From assembly GCA_023375785.1 (NCBI GenBank), contig SZWC01003887.1, positions 30,423-53,964 of the forward strand: a stretch of DNA of 23,542 nucleotides. Direction: 5' to 3'. A program made the translations under genes and the position numbers. Below the pieces are notes generated by a model. It worked only from the letters and a program-made list of their open reading frames with translations, ran no database searches and was not told where the DNA came from. Origin of the DNA: Penium margaritaceum (taxonomy: Eukaryota; Streptophyta; Zygnematophyceae; Desmidiales; Peniaceae). The stretch's first letter is position 1; each line of letters begins with the position of its first letter. This document shows positions 9,646 to 18,535 of the stretch, piece by piece.

Positions 9646-10467
9646 AAAAGGAGAGGCTAGGCAGCAGGTTGGGGCAGCAGCGTTGTTGATGCAGCATGCG
9701 GGCTTCCACGCTTGTTGCTCATGTCTGTTACCCCCTTAGTCTGCTCCTCTAGAGTCTAAGTCTGGAAGCCCTGGGTTTGTTACTCAGAAACGCATGCGCC
9801 AGTGTTATCGCCAGAAAGTAGCTCAAAATTGAAAGTGGCTGATTACGAATGAAGAATGAGCAACAATGGGAGACCCCTCCATGTTCTAGCCCCCCCCCAG
9901 CTTTGTAGAACTTGTTACTCAGCTAACCAGCCAATTAGAAAATAGTCCTCAACCTGTTTTATGGCAAGGAGGGTTTTCTCGGTGAGCCCTGCCAGACAGC
10001 CGACAGCCCAAATCCCAAGCGTTGTCTGTTTTGCCTGAATCTTTACCATACCAAAATATTGACGCTGCGAATGCAGTCGTGTGGTGAGAATCAGCTAGAA
10101 AAACAGCAGCAAAGAGTTATGGCTGCCCGAACCCATGTAGTACCTACGATGGTCCATGATGACAAACTGTGCCACACAACATGAGACATGGACCCTAGGC
10201 AAAGCATGACGCTGCGGACGCATGGAGATAGCATCTGCAGTGACAGTGACCACCGGCGGCCCAACCGCCGAGGAGGCCTGCCGATGGAGCTGAACGCATC
10301 ACCCAAGGGAGGAGGCTCCAGTGAACTGCGAGTAGGTCTTCGCTTGCAATGACTCCACCAGACAACACTCCAACAGCGTCGAGTGTTGCCGTCAGTGATC
10401 TGTACGCCAGTGTACACAAGCCGAGAGGACATAATAGAGCAAAATGAGAGATGCGCAAAACATAACA
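9646..10467 (-). repeat. 5' LTR of copia copy 1
   Basis: It is a direct repeat of 1546-2371. In element orientation it begins TGTTATGTTTTGCGCATC (plus-strand end 10467). It ends in a T-run next to the PBS. As the 5' LTR it should carry the promoter, but I see no convincing TATA box. The conserved C/G run (around 9890) and CCAAT (9931-9935) are present. Confidence 0.88.
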
Positions 10468-10694
10468 TATTTTTTACAAAAGAGATCAATCATCTAAAAA
10501 AAACCGTGCCAGTTAAGTCGACCGAACAATTGAGAAAACCCTCGAGCTGTTAGATGGTACGATCCTACAAACCACGAGTAAGAAAGTTTACAAAGAGATA
10601 GATTCTTGTGTCATTTCTATCTGAAATACTTTTGTATGAGTCATGTTCTTTGTTACATCTACGGAGAACTACAATACTCTTATATGTGCAATAT
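10468..10694. other. AT-rich spacer, nothing recognised
   Basis: This is intergenic DNA between the copia 5' LTR and the TRIM-like element. No open frame, repeat or RNA gene is recognisable. It may be the original insertion context. Confidence 0.5.
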
Positions 10695-10846
10695 TGTGAA
10701 AGATTCGACGGCCGACTAGGCTAAAACCGCGGTGCTTGAGGGTCTCCCACCCTTAAGCCATCCCGTCTCACTGCCCACAGTCCCAGGTGATCCCTCTTGA
10801 GCCACGTGGCTCCTTCGACCAGTCAGCGTGGCACTGCCATGCTACA
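10695..10846 (-). repeat. 3' LTR of TRIM-like element
   Basis: It aligns with 10930-11090 over about 137 bases and has an ~10-bp gap near its outer end. It keeps the perfect palindrome GAGCCACGTGGCTC at 10799-10812 and starts in minus orientation with TGTAGCATGGCAGTGCC. Confidence 0.75.
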
Positions 10847-10857
10847 CTCCCCCCCAC
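10847..10857 (-). other. Polypurine tract of TRIM-like element
   Basis: GTGGGGGGGAG on the minus strand sits immediately before the TGTAGC start of the 3' LTR, the expected position for plus-strand priming. Confidence 0.7.
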
Positions 10858-10916
10858 TAGGAGTGAGAGCCGCCTCGACATCTCCTATATTCCCAACGTG
10901 GGATTTGAGCCCTCGA

Positions 10917-10929
10917 GCTTTCATACCGA
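10917..10929 (-). other. Primer binding site of TRIM-like element
   Basis: TCGGTATGAAAGC on the minus strand directly follows the 5' LTR end. It resembles the initiator Met-tRNA PBS with three mismatches in the 12-base core. Confidence 0.65.
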
Positions 10930-11090
10930 TGTAACGGATTTGACGGAATCCTTGGCCGACTAGGCCAAAACCGCGGTGCTTGAGGGTCTCCGACCCTCAA
11001 GCCATCCCGTCTCACCACCCACAGTCCTAGGTGACCTCGCTCGAGCCACGTGGCTCCTTCCACCGGTCGGCATTGCACTGCCACACTACA
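10930..11090 (-). repeat. 5' LTR of TRIM-like element
   Basis: This is a 161-bp repeat. It contains a perfect 10-bp stem with a 3-nt loop (CTTGAGGGTC 10979-10988 with GACCCTCAAG 10992-11001). It also contains the palindrome GAGCCACGTGGCTC (11043-11056), whose core CACGTG is a G-box, and the arms TTGGCC/GGCCAA around the CGACTA spacer. Confidence 0.75.
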
Positions 11091-12134
11091 GTTATGTTTT
11101 GTGATTAATCATCATACGTTAAGGTTGATGAACTGATGTCAAATAGGACTATGTAATGTCTCAACTATTAGCAAAGAAAGGTGTCTTTCAATCGAAGTCG
11201 CTACAACGATAAAAATAGGACCTTGCTAAACGCTACCTGTCGACACTTGAAGAAAGGGGCCGATGTCGTTGGCCTCACTTTCGTCGTTCGGATGTGCAAT
11301 GTCGGGTGCAACATGCAATATTGTTTTTTCCTTTGTGTACAAAAAAGTGAGTGGACCACCACTTGGCCATATTCGAGCACGGCTGCCCATGTCGGCAGGA
11401 GAACCCCACCCGCTGAATGCAAGAACAAGCTCAACAATGCGAAATAGCCACGTTGTGGAGACGACATCGGACGGAAACTTCAAAATAAGCACCCCAGCCA
11501 AAAATGGCTCCAAAAGACGACCATATTGTTCAATGTTTTGGCAGAAGCATGGAAACATTACATTTGCACTGTTGTATGCACTGTCACAACCCATGTAAAC
11601 TATAAGAAAAAAATCGTGATGATTCTGTAGAATCTTAAATTATAGTTTCTATAATATCCACCATTCCAAGAACATGCATATAATACCGGAATTCTAGTCA
11701 TGATTTTTCAGAAATGGGTACTTCAGTCACGGTTTCTCGGTGTTTGCGTTCAGTGGACAATGCGGTCACCAGTTACAACGAGTGGGTAGTCTGGTCGTTT
11801 TGTCTAGAGAGTGGATAATCGGTAAGCACAAGGCTTGAAAGGTGGGTATAAGGGAATTAATCCGTTGTATAAAATTCAATCGTTATCAAGAAGTCGACCA
11901 AACGGTTTCGAAATATCAGTATTGTTCCTGACACTTCCTAGCAACCATTCTAGAAATTGGTTGAAGTTGTCAGAACCTTCCCAAACGCAACATTGGAGGT
12001 CGGGGCAAGTGGCCAAAATGCCCTCCACCGATCGTAGTAAAACTCCTAAGGTCGATGCATGGTGGGCCACAAATGTAAGGACATAAATGCCCACTCACTG
12101 AGTTTAGGGACTCGTGTACATCAGGGACCTACCA
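11091..12134 (-). other. Non-coding stretch, probable LTR side of the chromovirus remnant
   Basis: No gene is recognised. In minus orientation, sequence beginning TGGTAGGTCCCTG (plus end 12134) follows a long purine tract directly downstream of a Ty3/gypsy chromodomain end, which is where the 3' LTR should start. The far LTR end and its partner LTR could not be located, so the extent is unknown. Open frames here (for example 11181-11598) look like chance. Confidence 0.4.
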
Positions 12135-12160
12135 CTCCCCCTCCCCCCCCCCCTCCCTTT
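12135..12160 (-). other. Candidate polypurine tract of Ty3/gypsy remnant
   Basis: The minus strand reads AAAGGGAGG followed by a long G-run and AGGGGGAG, then TGG. It lies downstream of the chromodomain frame. This is a long, G-rich PPT candidate, and its homopolymer may have caused the neighbouring assembly gap. Confidence 0.5.
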
Positions 12161-12216
12161 AGCCGCAATGTCCTAGCGCGTAAGAAAATGTTGACCAGTG
12201 ATGGCGATATTGGTCG
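12146..12216. repeat. 71-bp sequence duplicated exactly across the gap (left copy)
   Basis: Bases 12146-12216 are identical to 12311-12381, on the other side of the N run. Both begin with eight C and end GATATTGGTCG. Exact identity amid otherwise heavily diverged repeats points to an unresolved contig overlap rather than a biological duplication. Confidence 0.85.
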
Positions 12217-12310
12217 NNNNNNNNNNNNNNNNNNNNNNNNNNNNNNNNNNNNNNNNNNNNNNNNNNNNNNNNNNNNNNNNNNNNNNNNNNNNNNNNNNNN
12301 NNNNNNNNNN
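12217..12310. other. Assembly gap (94 N)
   Basis: Ninety-four undetermined bases lie beside a C homopolymer and between two identical 71-bp ends. The true sequence may contain no extra bases here. Confidence 0.98.
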
Positions 12311-12381
12311 CCCCCCCCTCCCTTTAGCCGCAATGTCCTAGCGCGTAAGAAAATGTTGACCAGTGATGGCGATATTGGTCG

Positions 12382-13500
12382 TCATTCAAATGATCAACAT
12401 CTCCAAGGTTATCGTAGGACTCCTAACTATTGTGTGCGGCGTCGTAGCCATGCCACTTGGCCAGGTACTCGGTTGCTTTTCCACGTCGTCGATGTCAGAG
12501 GATATTTTCATTCACGTACTCTATATCTCCTTCCACTTGATTACAAGGAGGTGTGACGTTTCTGCCGGGAAAGTTCTCGTTGTGGTTCCGATAGTGCTTC
12601 AGTTCAGTGATATAGAAGATAGGGTGGATCAAAGACTAGGGTTTGCATTCGCTCGATCTCTAATGGTCCCAACCACCAAGATTTGTGCTTTGCAAAGTCC
12701 AGTCCTCGGACTTTGATGCCCGCTAAGCTTAGTATGATGGAATGCCGAGCACTGGACACATCATTGTTGCAATGTCGGTCAGCTATTTGTTTCATAGCAA
12801 CTTGTGTCTTTGCAAGGGTTTGTCGTGTTTCCTCCAAGACGCTGGAGAAGTACCGACAGTGGATATGAATCGCGGGAGAGTTTCTCTGGCTTTGAAGTCA
12901 AGTTGGTGTGGCGGGAATTCTGTCATAAACTACTTTGAACGATGCTTTCTCCGTTGTGAGTTTTATGCGATTTTGGTCGTTTGCACTTTGGCTGCCCAAT
13001 CAATGTCGTACGGCTTGCATAAATTGCAAAAAAGCTGTTGGAGGGTCTGATTGGTTTGCTCGGCATGCCCTTCAATTTGAGGATGGAACACCGTTGATTG
13101 CAAGATCCACCTCCTATAACGCATCATCAATTCGTGCTAAAAGCAGCTAGTTCAGCGGCAACCTCATTTGTTGACGATGGCATGCGGCATGTCGTGGAGC
13201 TGTACGATCCAGTTTAGACACAGCCGTGCTATTTCTTATGCAGTGAAGGTGGCTGATTCCGGATGAAGTACACACCCCGCGTAAATTGACGAGAAGGGTC
13301 AGATGAACCCCATACCCAACATCTCACCCAATTGCTTCTTTTGTTCAATCAGCTATTAGTTGCTCATCCGATAGGTCCCTTTCACTATCGGTCTGCTTCC
13401 TACCCTCAAATCTATCTTGTGGTCAATGCTTTGTTGCCAAGGTACCCTACTGCGCTTGATATTGGACGGATGGATTTAAGCTTTTTTTTTCCACCAAGAA
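12382..13500 (-). pseudogene. Ty3/gypsy chromovirus pol remnant: RT start, integrase, chromodomain
   Basis: Read right to left. RT N-terminal motif (about 13430-13260): DHKIDLRVGSRPIVKGTYRMS, then MLGMGFI-stop-PFSSIYAGCVLH. It passes directly into integrase core (about 13250-12920): EIARLCLNWIVQLHDMP, then STVFHPQIEGHAEQTNQTL, then a DIDWAAKVQ stretch. The integrase C-terminus (12837-12604) has KTQVAMKQIADRH and WWLGPLEIERM. A chromodomain follows at about 12530-12385: IEYVNENIL, TEYLAKWHGYD, then a TAG where the conserved Trp belongs. The domain reads chromatin marks to target integration. RT palm, RNase H and the integrase N-terminus are missing by deletion. Stops and frameshifts abound, and the middle Asp of the DDE triad is lost. 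Confidence 0.82.
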
Positions 13501-13818
13501 AATCGGGGTCAGAAATAATTTTCATACACCCTTGAATTCTATTTCTGCCCTATCTGTAACACTTCATAATCGACGACGCGCCCGGTTCAGTTTCTTTACT
13601 TGATGGACACCGAGAGAGCCGTTGGCCGTCTGGGGGCCTCGCAAAAGAAATAGATCGTTCTTTGCGCGTCAACTCGGTGTCGTGCAACGGCCATACGCGA
13701 TACTGGCCAGATTTCCGCCTTCACGGTGTGATAGCAAATCCGTGTAACAGGGAGTTTGTCTCGTGCATGTGTGTCAAGTGGCAGATTCCTTTTGTCTTTC
13801 CCACACTCCCCACCAACC
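13501..13818. other. Junction region upstream of the DDE transposase pseudogene
   Basis: The boundary between gypsy sequence (to the left) and the DNA transposon must lie here. I looked for terminal inverted repeats matching sequence right of 15910 and found none with certainty. No gene is recognised. Confidence 0.4.
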
Positions 13819-15909
13819 ATGGATCGATTTCTCACTAAGGTGTCTCCGGAGGAACGAGTGCGACGCCTTACGCGAGCAACAAGGCAGGGTCCACCTACAC
13901 AGGCTAATCTTGCAAAGCGTCCTGTTCGTCGCCCTTGCAAGCCGCTTTGTATCACTTTGGACAACACGCAGGTCACGCGTCCAGATCGTACGGCCTACAA
14001 CTCCACATACAACAACGCGGGTACGTTGGCATCGCCTCCGGCACTCCTAGCTGGCATCCCTCTTGTCATCGACGCTAGGCAGAAGGAGGGTTTGTAACGC
14101 CGCTTTGATGTGGTGTCTCCTTCACCTCCAAAGGCACCATATTCTCCTGTGGTTACAACGGCGTCATCGTCGACCATGCCTCCCTCGGCGAAGTCAACAT
14201 CACCGTCGCCGACTCCAGTTGTTTCTTCTTCCTCTGGCGCTACCGTTGCTGCTTCTTCAGTGCACCGCTGACTCCTCCTTCTTCCAATGACGACATGCCA
14301 ATGATGCCAAGACGTCAGCGTCCACGTTGTCCGGGACCAGTCGTCATCGGCAAGAACCCGTCTCCCCAACTGTCCACCAGTGAATCGCAGTCAAGCGATG
14401 AATTGACGGACTCCAAATGCCTGGTTTTGAAGGTGAGCAACATAACCTCATCCGGCACGTCGTCAATTTCCTTGACCAGTGCAAAACGTGCCCCCTACGC
14501 CGACTGGTTCGGAAGCGGCCACTTCCTAACAATCTTCAATGCCTTCACATCTTCACCGTCCGCTTATGCCGCTGTCAAGCATCTACGGTCCACGTTTCAC
14601 ATGCCGGATGGCTATTTGGTGTACGACCGCCTCTCCCCGAGCACTGTCCTTGGCTGGTTTGAGCCTGGCAAAAAGGTGGTTCAAAAGCAATACGAAATGG
14701 CAGTCATCACGTCTTTGACGGCAGTTCCTCCTCCACCTATGACCGGCAAAAAAATAAGCAGGGGTACCAGGGTAAGCGTTCGTGGATCGTAGACCATCCG
14801 ATCATCAAGGCGAAGATTACAATGAAGCTGACGGAAGCTCGTGATACTGGCGTGGCTCTGAACTCAAACTTCATCCATCAGGAGATCCGTGGAGTCATCA
14901 CCCATCATGCGCCCGACGAGCTGCAATGATTGAGTGCTCAGGCTTTCAGCCGGCAGTGGGTTCGCAAGTTCGTCACCCACCAACTTTGTTGGGCGTTGCG
15001 CGCTGGCACGACAGCTGCGCAAAAGCTGCCTGTAGACTTTGAAGAAAAAATTCTCATGTTCCATCCTATATGTGCATGCATGGTGAGGATGTATGGCATC
15101 AAGACATTTCTCTTGTTGAACGCAGATCACAGTGGCGTCAAGCTTCTGCCATCGGTGGGGCACACGTACGCTCCTATTGGATCCGAGGACATCAGCATCC
15201 TCGGTATGAATACAAGCGCGCCATCACGTCTCTCATCACGTCATCCATGACCGAGGAGCTGTTGCCCATGCAACTAACCTTCAGGTGGAAAACCACTCGC
15301 TCGCTCCCACAGGGTCCGCATGCGGAAAAATTGCATGATGCAGGGTGGCACCTGACACAGACCGCATCACACTGGGCAAATGGGGAAACGTCAAAGGACT
15401 GGGTGCGTAACATTGTGCTGCCGTACTACAAGCGTACTTGTGCAGCCGTAGGTGTCCGTGAGGGTGATGCTGATGTTTTACTGGTGCTAGACACGTGGCG
15501 TCCGCACTGCAGCGGTGCTTTCCTTGAGTGGCTCAACGCCAATTTCCCCTTTATGTGGACAGTCTACGTGCTGGCCGGATGCGCCAGAAAAGCAAAGCCT
15601 ACTGATGTTGGACTCATGCGTCCGTTCAAAAACAAGCTCAAAGAACTATTCGCTGTATGGGGCACTCAGCGTAGCAAGGCAGGAATGTCCATGAACATCG
15701 GTATGAAAGAGCTAAAAGAGGTTGCGTGTGAATGGTTCTTAGAGGCTTGGAAGTAAATGCGTGATGAAGAGCCCATGGTGAAAAATGCATGGGCCAAGGC
15801 CGATTTCCCTCGTGTGTTTGACCTGGATTTCCAGCGTGCTGCTGCCCCATACGCAGGGGAACTGCTGTTCACAACTGACACGTATGAGGCCAATGATGAG
15901 GTCGTGTAA
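13819..15909 (+). pseudogene. DDE-superfamily (pogo/CENP-B-like DDE_1) transposase, broken
   Basis: This cut-and-paste transposase would be ~697 codons long. The start is ATG 13819 in a strong context (ACCATGG), beginning MDRFLTKVSPEERVRRL. A basic N-terminus and a Pro/Ser/Thr-rich linker follow. An HTH-like segment (about 14560-14660) reads HMPDGYLVYDRLSPSTVLGWFEPG. The catalytic domain has first Asp at 15125-15127 (NADHSGV), second at 15490-15492 (LLVLDTWRPH) and third at 15604-15606 (KPTDVG). The last two have 37 residues between them. Lesions are a stop at 14095-14097 (TAA), frame changes near 14265, at an A7 run near 14752 and near 15200, TGA at 14927-14929 and TAA at 15754-15756. The final stop at 15907-15909 is probably natural. 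All three acidic residues survive. Family placement rests on motif spacing; the exact superfamily is uncertain. Confidence 0.78.
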
Positions 15910-16205
15910 TTTGTCCTCTAGTGCTTTAATTAAGAGAATCTTTTCACACGTCGTTTTCCTTCGCTTCATCGTCCACCTTCCTGGCCCCCACGTTTGGCGT
16001 CCACATTCTTCTTATACATTTTGACGAACACAAACAAGTGTGTTTCCAAGCCTAATTTCCACGCAACACTAAGTCCCTAGCAAAGAATAAGTAGTGCTGA
16101 ACCTGGGGAGCAAAACTTCGACGTTAAACTTGAATTTCTATCATTGAACTCTGTAATTTCTTTTAACACACTTTACACTCAACAAAGGAACATTTTTGAC
16201 AAGTT
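15910..16205. other. Right flank of transposase pseudogene, nothing recognised
   Basis: AT-rich non-coding sequence that should contain the right end of the DNA transposon. No inverted-repeat partner to the left flank could be identified by eye. Confidence 0.4.
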
Positions 16206-17195
16206 TCAATGACTAAAAAAATGTTTAACATGGAATATCAAGAGCAATAGGGTAAATCTTGGAGCTATTTGTCGGGAAAGACACCCAACAAACTCTTCAA
16301 TGCGAGTTGACAACTCTTCTGGGACGGCTGTAAACTTTTCAGATATCGATGACCATGTGGTCGCCTCTGCTGCTATAACTTCTTCCACTTCCCCTGTCTC
16401 CAAGTGGGCTAGCTACGCTTGAGCTCTGCGTCATAGATATCTCTTGGCCACGTCAAAAGATGTTTGCTTGCATTTTGGGACTGCTAGTGTTTCCTTTGTT
16501 ACTTCTACCTCTGCTACTTCCCGGAAGTGTCGCTGCGTCATGGGTTGCTTCACTAAAGGCAGCCGTCATTTTCTACCATTTTTGTTGACGAAGACCGATC
16601 CGCTGGTCCAGTGCACTTGCAGGTGGTGCCAATATACGGACTTCTCGTCCATCTTTCCAAAAGCAAGCGAGTTTAGCGCGTGCAAAGTCGTTCCAAGTTT
16701 TTCATGGAGTCAGGGAATTGTGCCTAGTCAGATTGATCTGCCTAAGAGGTAGAACGCATACGGTTGGCGATGTGAGAGCAGTTGCGCGAGGAGTTGATCC
16801 AGCTTTACCGGTCTCCTGTTGTCATTGGATGATCCTTAGATCGGACCACCAACTTGAAGCCATGTCATGCAAAAGCAAGGCGACGAGGTCAATCTTCTTA
16901 TTGTCGTTGTTGTCCCCAACAGCGGTAGAATACACCTCCAAATTCATCAGTCACATTCTGGTCATCGGTCCTTTTTTGGTTTGCAAGGTCAAACAATTCA
17001 GGGACTGCCGTTTGAATCTCGGGTTTACTCGAGAGTTGAATGGTTCTCTCGTTGAACACTGCTTCACACGCACGGGAATTCTGAAGCTCCTCCATGGCCG
17101 CGTTGAGCTGTTGGAGCAGATGGACATTTAGTCTCTCGAGTTACAACAGCTTTTGGTGCAAATTGTTGTTCATGCGAGCTTGACGGTCAGTGCCT
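16206..17195 (-). pseudogene. Ty3/gypsy gag-side remnant
   Basis: Read on the minus strand. A Leu/Gln-rich coiled-coil-like segment (about 17185-17040: NNNLHQKLL, LNVHLLQQLNAAMEELQNS) precedes a retrotransposon gag core at about 16938-16820. That core reads EVYSTAVGDNND, KKIDLVALLLHDMASSWWSDL, with the double Trp typical of this domain. A further coherent frame (about 16520-16206) is rich in Glu/Val and interrupted by TGA and TAG. It may be the gag-pol linker. Orientation and position fit the same chromovirus whose pol lies at 12382-13500, with the DDE transposon between them. No zinc knuckle or protease motif was found. Confidence 0.55.
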
Positions 17196-17668
17196 CCCTT
17201 CGCACCAGCCACTTATCGACCGAGTGACCTTTGGTGACCTTTGGGCTTGACGTCGCTCACCTACAATCACTCTACTAAAGGCGAAATCTACACTGACAGT
17301 CTCAGCTTCACCTTTTGGGCTCTCCGGTGTTGAAACACATTTTCTCATGGCATTTTCTCAGTTGTCTTTCATTTGTTGTGTCCTAGCTGAAATGTGCAAG
17401 GCTCTTCCTTTTGCATCTTCTGCTTTTTCAAGACTCTCAAGTAGACAACCGAGAAACTCATATGGTTTTGGGATCTGTTGTTGCTTCATTTTTTAAGCTC
17501 CTTGTGTTGCTATGTTTTAGCTTGGCGGATGTACGTCAAGCCATCTCTCCATGTTGTGAAGCATGGAGGTCGCATCCTGTTGCAAATCTGCCCTGCCAAA
17601 TTTGTTCTTTCACCTGCCTCATGAAGCAGCATGCCAGCCACCTAAATGACACAGCCAACAGAGCTAGG
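17196..17668. other. Stretch before copia copy 2, probable upstream part of gypsy remnant
   Basis: No gene is recognised. A Lys/Gln-rich minus-strand frame fragment near 17440-17340 may extend the gag region. It ends at the LTR of the second copia copy, which probably inserted into this older element. Confidence 0.35.
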
Positions 17669-18520
17669 TGTTAGTTTTTGCGCATCCTCATTGTGCTCTG
17701 TTGTGTCCTCCCGACTTGTGTACATTGGCGTGCAGATGACTCACGGCAAGATTCGAAGCTGTTGGACTGTCGTCAATTGGCACCGACGCACGCTCAAGCC
17801 TACTCACAATTTGTTGGAGCCTCCTCTCCACGGCGACGTGCTCAGCTCCATCGGCAGGCCTCCTCGGCGGTCAGGCCGCCGGCAGTCACTGCCACCGCAG
17901 ATGTTGTGTGCATGTGTCAGGCGCTCGATCTGACTGTATCATTGCATCTACAGTGTCATGCTGTGTCTAGGGTCTGTGTCTTGTATTGTGTGGCACTCTT
18001 TGGCATCAAGGACCATCGTAGGCACTGCCTAGGTTCAGGCAGCCATAACTCTTTGCTGCTTTTTTTCTACCTGATTCTGACCACACGACTGCATTCGTAG
18101 CGTCGGTCTTTTTGGTATAGTCCAGTTTTCATGTAAAACGGACGACGCCCGGGTTTTGGGCTGTCGGCCGTCTGGCAGGGCTCACTGAGAAAACCCTGCC
18201 TGCCAAAAAATGGGTCTAGGACTATTTTCTGATTGGCTGGTTAGCTGAGTAACAAGTTCTATAGAGCTGGGGGGGGGCTAAAACTTGGAGGGATCCACCA
18301 TTCTTGCTCATTCTTTACTCCTAATCAGTTACTTCTAGTTTTCAGCTGCTTTCTGATTGTAATACTGGCGCAAGCGTTTCTGAGTAAAAAACGCAGAGCA
18401 CTCATACTTAGACTCTAGAGCAGCAGCAAGAGGGGGAAGCAGACTAAGCAACTAGCGTGGAAGCCCACACATTGCACCAACACCACCACTGCCCCAACCT
18501 GTGCTCTAGTGTAGTTTCCA
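17669..18520 (+). repeat. 5' LTR of copia copy 2
   Basis: This 852-bp repeat begins TGTTAGTTTTTGCGCATC and ends TTTCCA three bases before the PBS, so both canonical TG and CA ends are present. It matches the two LTRs of copy 1 in inverted orientation. It holds a GGCAGGG/CCCTGCC 7-bp stem (18174-18200), an ATTGG (18232-18236) and the conserved G-run near 18270. Confidence 0.9.
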
Positions 18521-18523
18521 TTT

Positions 18524-18535
18524 TGGTATCAAAGC
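18524..18535 (+). other. Primer binding site of copia copy 2
   Basis: TGGTATCAAAGC differs at one base from the plant copia Met-tRNA site TGGTATCAGAGC and follows the LTR after a TTT spacer. Confidence 0.88.

Larger units (their letters stand above)
1546..10467 (-). mobile_element. Ty1/copia LTR retrotransposon, near full length, decayed (copy 1)
   Basis: This is an ~8.9-kb element read right to left. Two ~820-bp direct LTRs flank a PBS-like site, a CAG-rich leader, gag, a DSG protease, an HHCC/DDE integrase, RT and RNase H. Integrase before RT is the defining copia order. A purine tract abuts the left (3') LTR. Flanks TATAT (1541-1545) and TATTT (10468-10472) could be a degenerate 5-bp target-site duplication. 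The gag-to-integrase-core part stays in one frame for about 2.7 kb but carries many in-frame TAG codons. Frameshifts occur near 5440, 3480 and 3310. The LTRs differ at roughly one base in eight by eye, so the insertion is old and not autonomous. A second copy of the same family lies at 17669 onward in the opposite orientation. Confidence 0.93.
10695..11090 (-). mobile_element. TRIM-like miniature LTR retrotransposon
   Basis: This is a ~396-bp non-coding element with two direct terminal repeats (10695-10846 and 10930-11090). Both run TG...CA, and they are separated by only 83 bp. Read on the minus strand, the 5' LTR ends CCGTTACA and is followed at once by CGGTATGAAAGC, a Met-tRNA-type PBS (9 of 12 bases match TGGTATCAGAGC). 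The GTGGGGGGGAG purine tract directly precedes the 3' LTR, which starts TGTAGC. PBS, PPT and paired LTRs without coding sequence define TRIMs. Such elements depend on proteins of a larger element. No clean target-site duplication was found (AATAT left, GTTAT right). The LTRs are clearly diverged, so the insertion is old. Confidence 0.78.

Noticed and set aside
10930-11090. Possible 5S-rRNA-bearing (Cassandra-type) TRIM
   Set aside because: Only a short TAGGTGACCTC stretch resembles 5S rRNA. The rest of the internal promoter is not recognisable.
13995-14369. 124-codon minus frame opposite the transposase N-terminal linker
   Set aside because: It is antisense to the Pro/Ser-rich linker of the DDE transposase pseudogene, low complexity, with no motif.
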